DNA of 64,000 nt from Cristatella mucedo. Lineage: Eukaryota; Bryozoa; Phylactolaemata; Cristatellidae. The notes below the pieces were generated by a model. The model was not told where the DNA came from. It searched no databases and worked only from the letters and a program-made list of their open reading frames with translations. The translations under genes were made by a program, and so were the position numbers. Below are positions 20,626 to 30,769 of the stretch, one piece after another; positions within the stretch are counted from its first letter, which is position 1; each line of letters opens with the position of its first letter. The stretch is taken from contig WPIO01000013.1 in assembly GCA_009760855.2 (NCBI GenBank), positions 4,142,501 through 4,206,500 of the forward strand. The letters run 5' to 3'.

Positions 20626-21597
20626 TCAATCTCAATCTTTATTTGATTGCGCCTTGAAGAATCAGAATCCTCGGAGGCCGTTCTTGATTAATAATGGTTA
20701 ATGATTACTGATTAATATTAATTATAATGATTAATAAATCAGAATCTTCGGAGGCCAGCGAAATCAAATAACAAAATGGGATAGAATATCAACCAGCCTA
20801 ATTTTACTAGATTTGGCCAATTCTCAACTGTCCGAGAGAGATGCAAAGAATATTGATTCCTGATTGGGAAGCACCAAGGCCTGGCCTAAGGTCACAAGGT
20901 GCAGTTGACTATTTTAATTCCTTTCAAGCTTTTAGGGAGACGCCATTGACCAAATTGTGAGTTGGCTGCTGCACTCTGATCCGGAATTCCTTTCCAGAGT
21001 CCGCATTGATGGCAAACTCCTTGTAAGTCCTCTAGACTTGCTGGTTTTTACCGTACGCAAGAATAGTTTGTGCATCTGTCAGTCATTTTAGCACTACGTG
21101 AAACTCTAGCAGGATGCCGTGCCCCCTAACCAAATGACTAAAGAAACACGGAAAAGCAATTTTCGGCATTGATTGACTGAAATCATTACAGAGCAATGTG
21201 CAACAGGGAATAAAGTTGCCTCCCTTACATAAAAGTACCGGTCACGAGAGGCATATTCAGTTTGCGGAACGGGTAAGATTCGATGCACAGCTACAATCAG
21301 CTACATTCCAGAAGGTCTTGAAGTTAAATGGCGAAAAACGAGAGTCTTTTATCGTAAGTAATGGGTTAAAGTGCCAACGTTGACAAGAAACTCTCATTTC
21401 TTCCACTTTAAAATTTACGACATATCATGCTGGACACTAGACAACCTTAATCTGGGCAGTTTTCCAATTCATCGGATTTTAATTATCATAATCGCAGACT
21501 CCCTATTTTTCTACTCCAGGGATAGAAAAAAATAATTGCCGTTCACTTGCCCATCTAATAGAATTCCGTGCTAGTTTTGATTAAAAAAAATTGGTAG
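20626..21597. other. No recognisable feature
   Basis: AT-rich; a small local duplication of 'GGAGAGCCGTTCTTGATTAA'-type text occurs at about 20595 and 20670. No gene was seen. Confidence 0.4.
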
Positions 21598-21599
21598 TA

Positions 21600-22235
21600 T
21601 AGTGGTACCTCGGCTTACGAGTGTATCGACGTACTAGTATTTCGAGATACTAGCTGTCTCTCGGGCGATTTCTTGCTTTGAGTTGCGAGCTAAAATTTGA
21701 GTTACGAGCCAGCTTCAGATACTCCACCGCTAGCTGCCTCAGCGAACGTCACACTGTATGGTTACTCAGGCCAATAAGGGAAGGGAAGCGAACGACGTTC
21801 CGTTGCAAGACACTGCACTACGACTCGGGTGTGACGCCAAGCGCAGGCCTGTTGGTTCGCTCCCAGGTAGACTCGAGCGAGCTTTCGTGGTGCTTGGACG
21901 CATAAGATCGCCAGACTCCGGTGTTAAATCCAACTACGTCAGGAGCAACTAAGTACCTCTCCAAGTTACTCTTGTACATTAGGATTAATGAAAACCGTTT
22001 ATAGCAAGACATTATATTTTATTGTTTTTAAAACAACATTTGTTATGTATAAGATGCATAAGTTCATTTTTAATTTAAAAACATGTGACGAAAAGTCGCA
22101 GTGTTTTTTGGGGTCCGGAACGGATAAATGGAATTTCAATTCATTTCTACGGTGAAAATTGATTTGACACACGAGTAATTTGAGTTACGAGCTCCGGCGC
22201 GTTACGAATTAAACTCGTAAGCCGAGGTACCACTG
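21600..22235. mobile_element. Non-autonomous pogo/Tigger-like (Tc1/mariner) DNA transposon
   Basis: Terminal inverted repeats of 23 nt, AGTGGTACCTCGGCTTACGA at 21601 onward and its reverse complement ending at 22235, match except at the outermost base. The element is flanked by TA at 21598-21599 and 22236-22237, the expected target duplication for Tc1/mariner. Internal copies of GAGTTACGAGC lie near both ends. The 636-bp interior has only short frames and no transposase motif, so it needs a helper. The superfamily assignment rests on the TIR text (GTGGTACCTCGG) and TA duplication. Confidence 0.87.
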
Positions 22236-22319
22236 TATATGGAAAGACCTGGCTGTGAGCACTAGCTATGGGCTTATGTTGCTCGTTGAATGGATAATTG
22301 CAATGATATAATAATAATA

Positions 22320-22960
22320 AGTCATTTTGGATAGCGCCATAGGAGAACCGAATCTCTGCTCGGGCACTGCAGGGCTGTAGGCTGCAAGGGAATCAGTGAC
22401 TAAGATTTAGCGGCACGAACGAATAAACATGTCCCGAATCATGCCCAGGCACGAAAAGCGCAAAGGGGCAAACAAAGACAAGTTTCCAGAGGAGAAACGG
22501 AAAGCTGACCCCAACGTATAGTTTGTCTATCGCTGAGACTTTAGAGATCCAAGGTCATGACAAGTGGTGACCGCCGTTGCTGGATGCGAGTTCCTGAATT
22601 TCGGTCCGTACGAGCGGAAAGCTCGATCGCCATATGATTTCAATTCAGTTCGAGGGACGGCGAGGTGACTGGACGCTGCTGAGGAGTGAAGCGTTCGAGA
22701 GCTCTCGAACTGAGGGGGCAAGGAGGTCGGATAGATGGACTAGTGCAACCGAGTGAGCCGACGTCTAAACCAGACAGAAGGTTTTGTGAAGTCGATTCGC
22801 TGCTCGATAGAGAGCCAGTGAAGCTCAGACAGAAGTGGTGTCAGATGCAGGGCAACTAGATCGATGATGACTGACCAGAAACGTTGCTGCGTTTCGCACC
22901 AGTTTCACACGATCAAGAATACTGGCCGGGAGTACTGAATAAGGGACTTGCACTAGTCTA
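22320..22960 (-). mobile_element. LINE 3' end, antisense, diverged subfamily
   Basis: The minus-strand frame 22527-22721 reads PRTELKSYGDRAFRSYGPKF..., the counterpart of PRANLKSLGDRAFSSYAPKAW. Upstream, 22780-22960 contains the degraded 'LHWL.IEQRIDF' region. The tail hairpin (ATAGCGCC...GAATCTCT...GGGC) lies at 22330-22372. It differs enough from the other copies to be another subfamily. Confidence 0.8.
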
Positions 22961-24715
22961 TACGCGATATAAAAAAGGAACGGTATTTCTCATCTAGCCG
23001 CGGCGCAGGTGCGTGCTTGAACTACCTGGAGCGACGACCTGGGTGACCCATATCGACGATCATTCGGTGACCGGCAGCGGTAGTGGCCAACCTGTGGCCT
23101 ATTTTGCTGCTTTGCACAGTGGCTTACGGTTCCCGAGTAGCCTTCCAAATTCCGTAGCTAGAGGGTCCTGGAAGGCCTTCACCTCCCAAGAGATCGACTC
23201 AAAGCTTTCGGCCGAAGCCCACGCTGTCGTTCCCCCCCGTAAGTCGTGAATGCCCCGCCGCCGCGACTGACTCCGAAGTGTTGCTTGGAAGGCGCTCCCA
23301 GTTGGGGTGTAAGTCTGTCGGATGGATAACTCACTGCATCAGGCAAACTCGTCATGTAGAGTGGAGAACTCATTACTGAGCAAGGCACAGCGGTAGTGAT
23401 AATTGCTCATCGGCACCTCCATTACAGTCTTGATTTGAATCCTCGAATTCAAAGTGCGAAGTCTATTCTCCGCTTTCATTTCAGCGATAAAAATATGTTA
23501 GGAATGCTGACCTATCGCGGTCGCCATCAGAATACAGGGTTTTCCTGCACTATTTCTTCCTAAACCAGTGTAGACATTTTCCTTACCTCGCGTAAGTTCA
23601 GTACGAGGTCAGTTCAATACGGAGCCAGTAGAGCTGCGCGTGCGAAATTAGCTTAGCCACTAATTTTAAGGAATTATTACTTTTTTAGAGGGCGCAATAG
23701 CATTACTAGGCGACTCGCCCGATATAAACTCGGTAGTGCTGCTAAATCTGAATAGGTTATTTTCAATGCGGTAAATTCATTATTCAACAAGAGTACTTCG
23801 GAAAGCGTTTCACAATACAGAAAAAAAGATTCTTCATATAATGCATATAATTCATATATTAGTCTCATCTAAGTCCGATACAAATTTTTAACGAGCCAAG
23901 TGGATTGCCGGTCTCTGCCCGGCTGCACCGCGGTCTCGAGGAGGCGCATACAGCGATTCATTTTTGGTCTGTCGGCTCCCTTGCGGCGGAGGTAAACATA
24001 GGGGACCGCTCATGGATGGGACAAGCAAGCAGGAGAAACCGCCTAATGTCTCCGACAAGTTATGGCAGGTTAGTGCAAATAGTTTTTTTGCAAGCCCGTA
24101 GCATGCAGGCTAGGTATGCAGCACCACTTCTTAGCCAAGCATGGGTTAAGGTCATTGGTCCTTGACCTTTGCATCCCGCGGACTCGCTGCATGAAACGTC
24201 GACTGGTTTCCTTCGTTCCTTAGCTCATACGGTCTCCTAATTTACTGGTCCTCTTTGGGTGGAAAGTTTTCATCTGAACTGGAGCCTATAATTTCGGCCC
24301 CTTCTCTGTACTGTGATGTATTATCGAATGTCCGCTGCGTGATGTTTTTCTTTTGGCGTTCTAGCAGCCCGGTTCTCTAGCTTGTTTATCAGTAAACTAG
24401 ATTAGATCAGAGGGTCCATCCCCAAAATAACTTACCCGTTGGTCTCCTCACACTCCCGTCCTTGCTTGACGTCAATTTCCACCTTCTAGCCTGCTACCAC
24501 TGACATAATCTCGAAGTTTTATCGCCCATTCTAAGAAGATTACCAGCCCCCTAGACCCCCGTACCTAATGCTATTCTGACATGCATATACTTGCTGCTGC
24601 CCTAAATAAATAGCAAAATAAATATCCCCTTGTTTCCTGGTCTTGTCTTTTTTATCCTTTAAAAGAGGCTATAGTTATGCCACTCTTTTAAGAAGTCAGC
24701 TATAGACCGGTAGAA
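22961..24715. other. No supported gene
   Basis: Mixed sequence with no recognisable exon, repeat family or RNA gene. Short frames at 23013-23249 and 23905-24165 lack any family resemblance. Confidence 0.4.
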
Positions 24716-25509
24716 CTTCAGCAACTTTTGACCGGTCGCCCTACAGCCTTTCTACCAAAGACAATGGAACGAGTAGTGGCAGAATTCTCAAACTCTCAGA
24801 TCAAAACTCCACATACAGAAAGTTATTTCCCGTCATGTTCTAGAGCAAATCACAGAGTCAGCCTTGTTGCAAGTGTATATAACATCCTTCTCAGGAATGC
24901 CGACTTAGGTGGAGTCGCTCTGCTAGTTGTGGTGGATCTTTCTGCAGCGTTTGATACTATTAATCGCCGCGTTTTCTTGAGCCGCCTTTCATCTCGCCAA
25001 GGCACCAATGGCAGTGCATTGCAATGGTTTAGGTCCTATCTCGTTTCGAGATTTCCGAGCAATGTCAGCTGGTGAAAGTCGTCCGAAAGCCTGTAAAGTA
25101 TAAGGAACCCAGGGATCTGTGTTTGGTCCACTGTCTCAATTTATCTTCTTCCTCTTGCTGATGTAGTTGCCAAGCACATGATAGGCTTTCATTTTATATG
25201 CAGATGAGATGACTGTACCTGTGCTTTGATCCTTCCCTGCCTTCCAGCATCTCAAACTCGTGCAGTTACCTTGCAGCTTGTATAGCTGACACCTGCACTT
25301 TGATGGCTGCACATTTTCTAAACTAAATAACAAAACAACTAACTCGCAACTGGTGGATTAACATAGTATTACTCGGAAATTGGAAAGGCTAACCTTCTAT
25401 GTGGGTTCGGCCAGTCGGCCTACTTTCAGATACGTGTCATTGCAGAATTTCGGACCTGCTTCGGCAAAATACCATAACTGATCTATGCATTTGTGACATA
25501 CCATCTTGG
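24716..25509 (+). mobile_element. LINE reverse-transcriptase region, degraded
   Basis: An open frame at 24728-25075 carries LPKTMERVVAEF, then LLVVVDLSAAFDTINRRVFL, the RT motif A region with its catalytic aspartate, and ALQWFRSYL. A frameshift follows, then 'GGATCTGTGTTTGGTCCA' (the GSVLGP motif). The YADD region around 25195 is recognisable as 'TATGCAGATGAG'. It continues to 'LVHAFVT' text before the telomere-like block. Confidence 0.88.
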
Positions 25510-25618
25510 ACCCAAAACCCCAAACCCTAAACGATAAACTCTAAACCATAAACTCTAAACCCCTGACACTAAACCCTAAACCTCTGATCCTAAACCATAA
25601 ACCCTAAACCCTAAACCG
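25510..25618. repeat. Degenerate CCCTAAA (plant-type telomere-like) block
   Basis: About fifteen 7-bp units are CCCTAAA or one- to two-base variants (CTCTAAA, CCATAAA, CCCCAAA), with two short interruptions. It lies inside a LINE ORF, replacing the segment that normally codes TSRLDFCNSLL. On the other strand it reads TTTAGGG. Confidence 0.9.
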
Positions 25619-25639
25619 AAGGTCTTACTGCCTGTTCAG

Positions 25640-26578
25640 TAAGATGATTAGAGTTGGTGCAAAACTCGGCTGCTTTGCTTGTCTGTAGTGAATCTGATTC
25701 CAACAATCATACCTTCAAAGTCACGAAGTCCTAACTCACTGCTTGCTGGCCTACCGGCATGTGCAATCAGGTGCTTACAGCTGGTACAAAAATCTGCAGC
25801 TAGGCTTGTCTGTCGTGTCGCAGTTGCCACATCACACCACTTCTCGCCGATCTGCACTGGCTACCAGTCAAGCAATGGATCGACTTCAAGGTTTTGTCGC
25901 TCACTTTTAGGTCACTTCATTCTTTGGCTCCAGCCTATCTCTTAGATCTAATCCCCCAGCAGACCAAGCATCGTACTACCCGCTTTTCGGAATCCAACAG
26001 TTGACCAATACCTCGTACAAACCTCAAGTTCTTTAGAGACCGTGCATTTAGTTCGTATGCTCCCAAAGCCTAGAACTCACTCCTGACTTGCGTCAGAACA
26101 TCCCCTGACTTGACCACATTTAAAAAGAACTTAAAAAAAAACACTTATTTAGGACAGCATTTAGTGGGTCCCTGTGTATCGTCCTTCATGTGCTGATGAG
26201 TACTGAAACTGTGCATGCTGCCACTAACCACACTTGCATGCTGACCCTGTGCATGTCACCCCTAACCATGTTATTCATGTTGTTTATCAAGCATGATATT
26301 ACTCATGATTCAATCGCGTTTCCCTGGTGAGCTGCGATGCCACACTAGGTAAGGCGGTTGCTTTCATGACCTCCGTACCGAGGTCGTGGGTTCGATTCCT
26401 GTGGTGGGCGATTCTTTATCGCCTCTGCAAGCGGTGGTGATAGCCGTAAAGGCTCTTCTGTCGCTATACAAAAAGAGGCTGTTTAATCAGCTAAGGTTTG
26501 CAGCAAATGTAAAGCACCTAGAAAGAGATTCAGTCCTCTGAGGGCACCTTATCAAGTGCATTATTATTATTATTATTG
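25640..26578 (+). mobile_element. L2/CR1-type LINE 3' end, interrupted by a SINE
   Basis: Contains the C-terminal ORF region (CNSLLAGLPACAIRCLQLVQ, about 25730-25800, and the FSPICTGYQSSNGS-frame text), the 3' UTR (26160-26324) and, after a 172-bp SINE, the hairpin and (ATT)n tail (26497-26578). Removing the SINE rejoins 'GCGTTTCCC' to 'TTTGCAGCAAATG' exactly as in the uninterrupted copy at 33365-33390. Two overlapping LINE fragments meet at about 25690-25720. Confidence 0.9.
26325..26496 (+). mobile_element. tRNA-derived SINE, family S (nested in LINE)
   Basis: The head resembles a tRNA: an A-box-like region 'TGCCACACTAGGTAAGGC' and a B box GGTTCGATTCC (26389-26399). The body is 'CTGCAAGCGGTGGTGATAGC', 'CTTCTGTCGCTATACAAAAA' and the end 'AGGCTGTTTAATCAGCTAAG'. 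Homologous copies occur at 26785, 29265, 30157, 31449, 36252 and 51589. No clear target duplication is visible. Confidence 0.88.
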
Positions 26579-26594
26579 TCAGCAGGTCATAGAT

Positions 26595-26784
26595 CAGCGG
26601 TTATCAACCTTTCTAATGCCGCAACCCCTTAAAACAGTTCCTCATGTTGTGGCGACCCCCAACCATAAAATTATTGCCTGCAAAATGTGTGGAACTGGGT
26701 GTTTTCCGGATGGTCTTAGGCGACCCCTGTGAAAGGGTCGTTCGACCCCCAAAGGGGTCGCGACGTACAGGTTGAGAACGGCTG
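26595..26784. mobile_element. SPIN/URR1-type hAT element (non-autonomous, 190 bp)
   Basis: The left end is CAGCGGTTATCAACCTTTCT and the right end, reverse-complemented, is CAGCCGTTCTCAACCTG. Between them are the hallmark stretches 'CAGTTCCTCATGTTGTGG', 'CCCCCAACCATAAAATTATT' and 'GGTCTTAGGCGACCCCTGTG', and a right-end palindrome of GGGTCG/CGACCC words. This matches the hAT-Charlie family called SPIN (and rodent URR1) as I remember it. The AT-rich middle of longer copies is missing and no transposase is present. No 8-bp target duplication is visible, because the right end abuts a SINE directly. Confidence 0.88.
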
Positions 26785-26955
26785 GTGAGCCGTAATGGCT
26801 CACTAGTTAAGGCAGTTGCTTTTCACGACCTCGGCCCCGAGTTCGAATCCTGCGGGCGGGGGGGGGGGCCGTGATCCTTTATCGCTACTGCAAGCGGTGG
26901 TGATAGCCGTAAAGGCTGTTCTGTTGCTATACAAAAAGAGGCTGTTAAATCAGCT
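26785..26955 (+). mobile_element. tRNA-derived SINE, family S
   Basis: Starts at the base after the SPIN-like element with 'GTGAGCCGTAATGGCTCACT' (A-box region). A B box 'GAGTTCGAATCC' is at about 26838-26849, then a G-run. The family body and the end 'AGGCTGTTAAATCAGCT' follow. Confidence 0.88.
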
Positions 26956-27904
26956 AGTATTTATTCAACAGCTGTCCGAGACGGTGAACCTCACTTCCGG
27001 AACATACATCCTCGGTATCGGCTCTGCCGATGCCGACAGGCACTTAATCTCTCACTGGCCATCCTTTTCAGCGACTTAGGTGCTACTTAATGCTTTGATT
27101 GACCTCCCGATTCGAACCGAGGCTCCATTGGAAGCTGCTAGTGCAGGAATAAAGGACACAATGCACGAGAACTGTGCACAATTATGCTTTCATAACCTAG
27201 ACCTTGAAGAGGGTAGCACGTTCGTCCACTTTTCTCGAGCATTAAAAGGCAATGTCTAACGAGGTATGCGGACAGGACTGGCTCGCAAAGGGCAGCTACC
27301 GCTGTCTTCTAGTAGACTTTACTGGAACCTCTGCTTAGTGAGGCGATCGCTCGATCGTAGCTCTGGCAGTGCTCTTCTCAACTCAGCCAAGTCGTGCCTA
27401 GGAAAACTGCAGGCCTCGAATTCCGTTGCAGCACTGCAGCAGCATGCGACGGATGCTAGAAAACGCTGAGGTGCAGCTTTTGCGCAAACGTTGGGGCAGA
27501 CAGGAGCGTTGCAAAGCAATGAGCAAATCACTATGTCATATGGCCACTTATGTGTATACAGTCCATCCATACAGCCTTTGCTCGATCCGTGTGAATTGTC
27601 CTTTATGTGCTCGTGAGGGCTGAAATTATGCACGATACATCGAATCAATTAACTTCCTTTCTTTCCAGAATATGTGAAAAGCTTATGAACGAGATTTATT
27701 AACCTTACTAAGCTACATAAACGATTTATTAATGTAATCATTATTACACACAAACAAACAGTGAGCAACGTCCAGAGCCTTTGCTTTCCAAGAGCATGCG
27801 TTCATCGGCAGCAGCTTCATAAGAATAAAAGGTAAAATACTGGGTAAGGGAAGTTCAGCAGATTCAAGCATCACATACAGGTATATGTGTAGCTGTGTGC
27901 ACCT
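26956..27904. other. No supported gene
   Basis: A lone 'CGATTCGAACCGAGG' near 27110 may be a SINE B-box relic on the minus strand. Nothing else was recognised. Confidence 0.35.
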
Positions 27905-28048
27905 TTGTACAAATGTCTGTATACAGCAACAGAAAGCCTTAGCTGCTATCACACTGCTTGTAGTCGGCAATAACGGATCATCTGCTGCAGGACTCGAACC
28001 CACGACCTGGGTCGTGAAGTGCGAGCACCTTATTCCTAGTCAGCCGGG
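27905..28048 (-). mobile_element. tRNA-derived SINE, family S, diverged
   Basis: On the minus strand: B box 'GGGTTCGAGTCCTGCAG' (about 28001-27985), then the body 'ATAGCAGCTAAGGCTTTCTG' and 'CTGTATACA'. The A-box side is degraded (CCGGCTGACTAGGAATAAGG). Confidence 0.7.
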
Positions 28049-28189
28049 TTTGTAAAACTGAAATTCTACCTCGGAGATCCGACCAAAATTACACTGGTGC
28101 CAAGGGAGTTCACGTGACACCAAGCACTCGAACTGGCCTCGCTATACCACAAGTCACGGCATCCGATCGGCACTAGTCAGAGAGAAGCT

Positions 28190-28890
28190 GTACTCAACGG
28201 CCCCATACTGAATAATTCAAATCTGATACAGCAGCCATCCCCCAGCAAGCGTCTAGAGGGGGGCCTAAATCTGATAGATAGGCTGGAGCCAAAGAATGGA
28301 GGGAACGAAAAGTGAGCGACAAAACCTTGAAGTCGATCCGTTGCTTGACTGGTAGCCAGTGCAGGTCGGCGAGAAGTGGTGTGATGTGGCAACTGCAACG
28401 CTTACGACAGACAAGCCTAGCTGCAGAGTTTTGCTCCAGCTGTAAGCACCTGATTGCACAGGCCGGTTTGTGATGTGGCAACTGCAATGCTTACAACAGA
28501 CAAGCCTAGCTGCTGAGTTGTGCACCAGCTGTAAGCACCTGATTGCACAGGCCGGTAGGTCTGCAAGCAATGAGTTACAGAAGTCAAGACGGGATGTCAC
28601 AAATGCATGGACCAACTTAGATGTGGTATCCTTATCTAAACAAGCCCGAATTTTAGCAATATTGTGTAGCTGAAAGTAGGCAGACTTGATTGTGGTGCTG
28701 ATGTGGTGGTCTAACGAAAGGTCACTTTGGAACACGACACCTAGATTTCGTGCAGATTCAACAGGAGATATGCTGGCAGAGCCGATTTTGAGCATTAGCC
28801 TTTCCAATTTGTGAATCACACTTGGTTTGCCGATAAGTAGTAAGTTAGTTTTATCATCATATGGCCTACAGCTTTTGTCGTTAGACATTT
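28190..28890 (-). mobile_element. L2/CR1-type LINE ORF 3' portion, antisense
   Basis: The longest LINE frame here (207 codons) reads GKPSVIHKLERLMLKIGSAS... ESARNLGVVFQSDLSLDHHI... CLDKDTTSKLVHAFVTSRLD... FCNSLLADLPACAIRCLQLV. This is the RT C-terminal (thumb-side) domain of an L2/CR1-group LINE. It is interrupted by an internal 89-bp duplication and lacks the final part and tail. Confidence 0.93.
28381..28556. repeat. 89-bp direct tandem duplication within LINE
   Basis: Units 28381-28469 and 28470-28556 are about 95% identical. The period is not a multiple of three, so it breaks the LINE frame. Confidence 0.93.
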
Positions 28891-28939
28891 TAAGTGTGAA
28901 AGAAAGAACTAGCTAATTTATACTAATGATATTTTAAGA

Positions 28940-29264
28940 CACGAGTATTGCATCCCAAGAGAACTACAACTCTTTGTAGGCACTTTACGTAGACCAGAGG
29001 GCACGAAGAGACTAAAACTCGGTGCAGCAAGTAAGCTACACACAAAAGAGCTAAGCCACCGTGGGCCCACCGGGTCACTGCAAGACATTTGGTTTGTATC
29101 TGCCCGGTCAACTCTGAGCCACCGTGCCTGCTCTAGCACAGGGGATGCAGGTCATACAATTTATTTGATGTATAAATCTGCTTAGTGGCCATGTTTAGCA
29201 CCAACTAAACTAAAGAGGCGTATTGGGCTTAATTGGTAGCACTGCCAGTACATAAAAACTACTA
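28940..29264. other. LINE tail relic, otherwise nothing recognised
   Basis: At 28948-28990 a minus-strand hairpin-tail relic is visible (CCAAGAGAACTACAACTCTT...GGCACTTTACG). The remainder to 29264 is unassigned. Confidence 0.45.
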
Positions 29265-29422
29265 TCTGATTTAACAGACTCTTTTTGTATAGCGACAGAA
29301 GAGCCTTTACGGCTATCACCACCGCTTGCAGTGGCGATAAAGGATCGCCCACCGCAGGATTCGAACCCACGACATCGGGACCGAGGTTGTGAAAAGCAAC
29401 CGCCTTACCCAGTGAGCCATTA
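29265..29422 (-). mobile_element. tRNA-derived SINE, family S
   Basis: A near-complete copy on the minus strand: A-box side 'AATGGCTCACTGGGTAAGGC', B box 'GTGGGTTCGAATCCTGCGG', body and 'ACAAAAAGAGTCTGTTAAAT' end. Confidence 0.9.
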
Positions 29423-30156
29423 CCTAGTTACACTAGTCAAGCCAAACGAAGGCCTGGGAGCTAGCCAAGGTCTGTGACTAGTGGTAAGCAGCTCTGCTCC
29501 TGGTCCTGGGATTGAATGTGGTTCCTCACCGTGGATGGTCGGCAAAGGGGATGTCGGAACTACGAGCACGTGATTAGTGCCTCACTGAGGCACTCCAATT
29601 TAGAGTGAACAGTAAACAAAAGTCTTTGTTTTTCTTTGCAGAGCTGCTGCTCTAGGATAATTCTGCTCGGTCGAGGGCTCGTGATGCAACTTATCATAGC
29701 ATGATCACCAGCTCAGTCAAGGTGCCTTAGTTGAGGGAGATATGTAGCCGTGGATACAAGCATTTGTTTAAGCATCACTTGGAAGGTCGTTAATGTAGGT
29801 AGTGATCTCATGAACGTTAGCTGGCCAAGTCATGCAAGACGATTTCCGGCTAGCCAGCACCTGTGTTCTACTGCATTTGTAGTATCATAAGTTGTTCAAC
29901 TGCTGATTCGATCGGATGTGCTACAAGGGACTAGTAGGCAATATTGGCCGATGAGGGCAGCAGTCACAATACTACAGCATTGCGAAGCAATGTCGGCAAC
30001 TTACAATAGATTACCAAAAGGCCAAGTGATGCATTGCTATTGAAAGAGAAGTGGTGCAGAAGCTTGTCTTCTACTGTGAGTGGTCTAAGCGTACAATCTT
30101 ATAGATTGCAATGTAGGTAGGTACTAGTTGAGTTTCGAAGGGTAAAAAAAACAATC
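29423..30156. other. No recognisable feature
   Basis: Unassigned sequence between SINE copies. No supported exon. Confidence 0.35.
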
Positions 30157-30319
30157 CTAGCTGATTAAACAGCCTCTTTTGTATAGCGACAGAAGAGCCT
30201 TCACGGCTATCACCACCGCTTGCATCGGCGATAAAGGATCGCTCATCGCAGAAATCGAACCCACGACCTCGGGACCGAGGTCGTGAAAACAACCACCTTA
30301 CCTAGTGTGCCATCACGGC
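30157..30319 (-). mobile_element. tRNA-derived SINE, family S
   Basis: A full-length-looking copy on the minus strand with 'GTGATGGCACACTAGGTAAG', the B-box variant 'GTGGGTTCGATTTCTGCG', the family body and the end 'AGGCTGTTTAATCAGCTAG'. Confidence 0.9.
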
Positions 30320-30339
30320 AGTGAATAGTCTGATGCAGT

Positions 30340-30500
30340 TGGGGAAATAGGGGTTGACAGGGGGCATTTCCCCCCACACCAAAGAGGACAATGACCTGGG
30401 CCACCCCTGTACCTACGGAGTGGGGGTGACCGTCAGTAAGAGAAAATTATGTCGTACTCTCAGGCGGCGAGCAACCGCCGAGGAGTGCATGTAAAATTAA
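30340..30500. repeat. Second copy of the 19010-19265 repeat
   Basis: Shares the order of words 'CAATGACCTGGGCCACC', 'GTGACCGTCAGTAAGAGAAAATTATGT' shortened, and 'GAGCAACCGCCGAGGAGTGC' with the copy at 19100-19225. It lacks the intact hairpin. Confidence 0.55.
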
Positions 30501-30769
30501 CAGCATGATTGTGCACTATAATTTTTCATTACTTCCTCTCTTGCCCCTAGATGAAAATCTTGTGGGTCTTGTCTCACTCATGTAAATCGTGACTCTACCC
30601 ATGTCTTATGTATCCCACGAGGGAAGGTGCCACGGCATATTTAGTGCGATTTAAAAAGGATAGCAATATTGTTCACTGGTATTTACATGCATTGACCTTG
30701 TATTCCTACTTATGGGCATGCCCTAATAGTGACTACCTAGAGTTATTTATGAGTAAAGGCCTGAAATAT

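Noticed and set aside
21678-21952. Short ORFs inside the pogo/Tigger-like element as transposase remnants
   Set aside because: No helix-turn-helix or DDE text; the element appears non-coding.
26325-26496. tRNA gene (B box and A-box-like text here and in the sister copies)
   Set aside because: The cloverleaf cannot be completed and the same SINE body follows every copy, so these are SINE heads, not tRNA genes.
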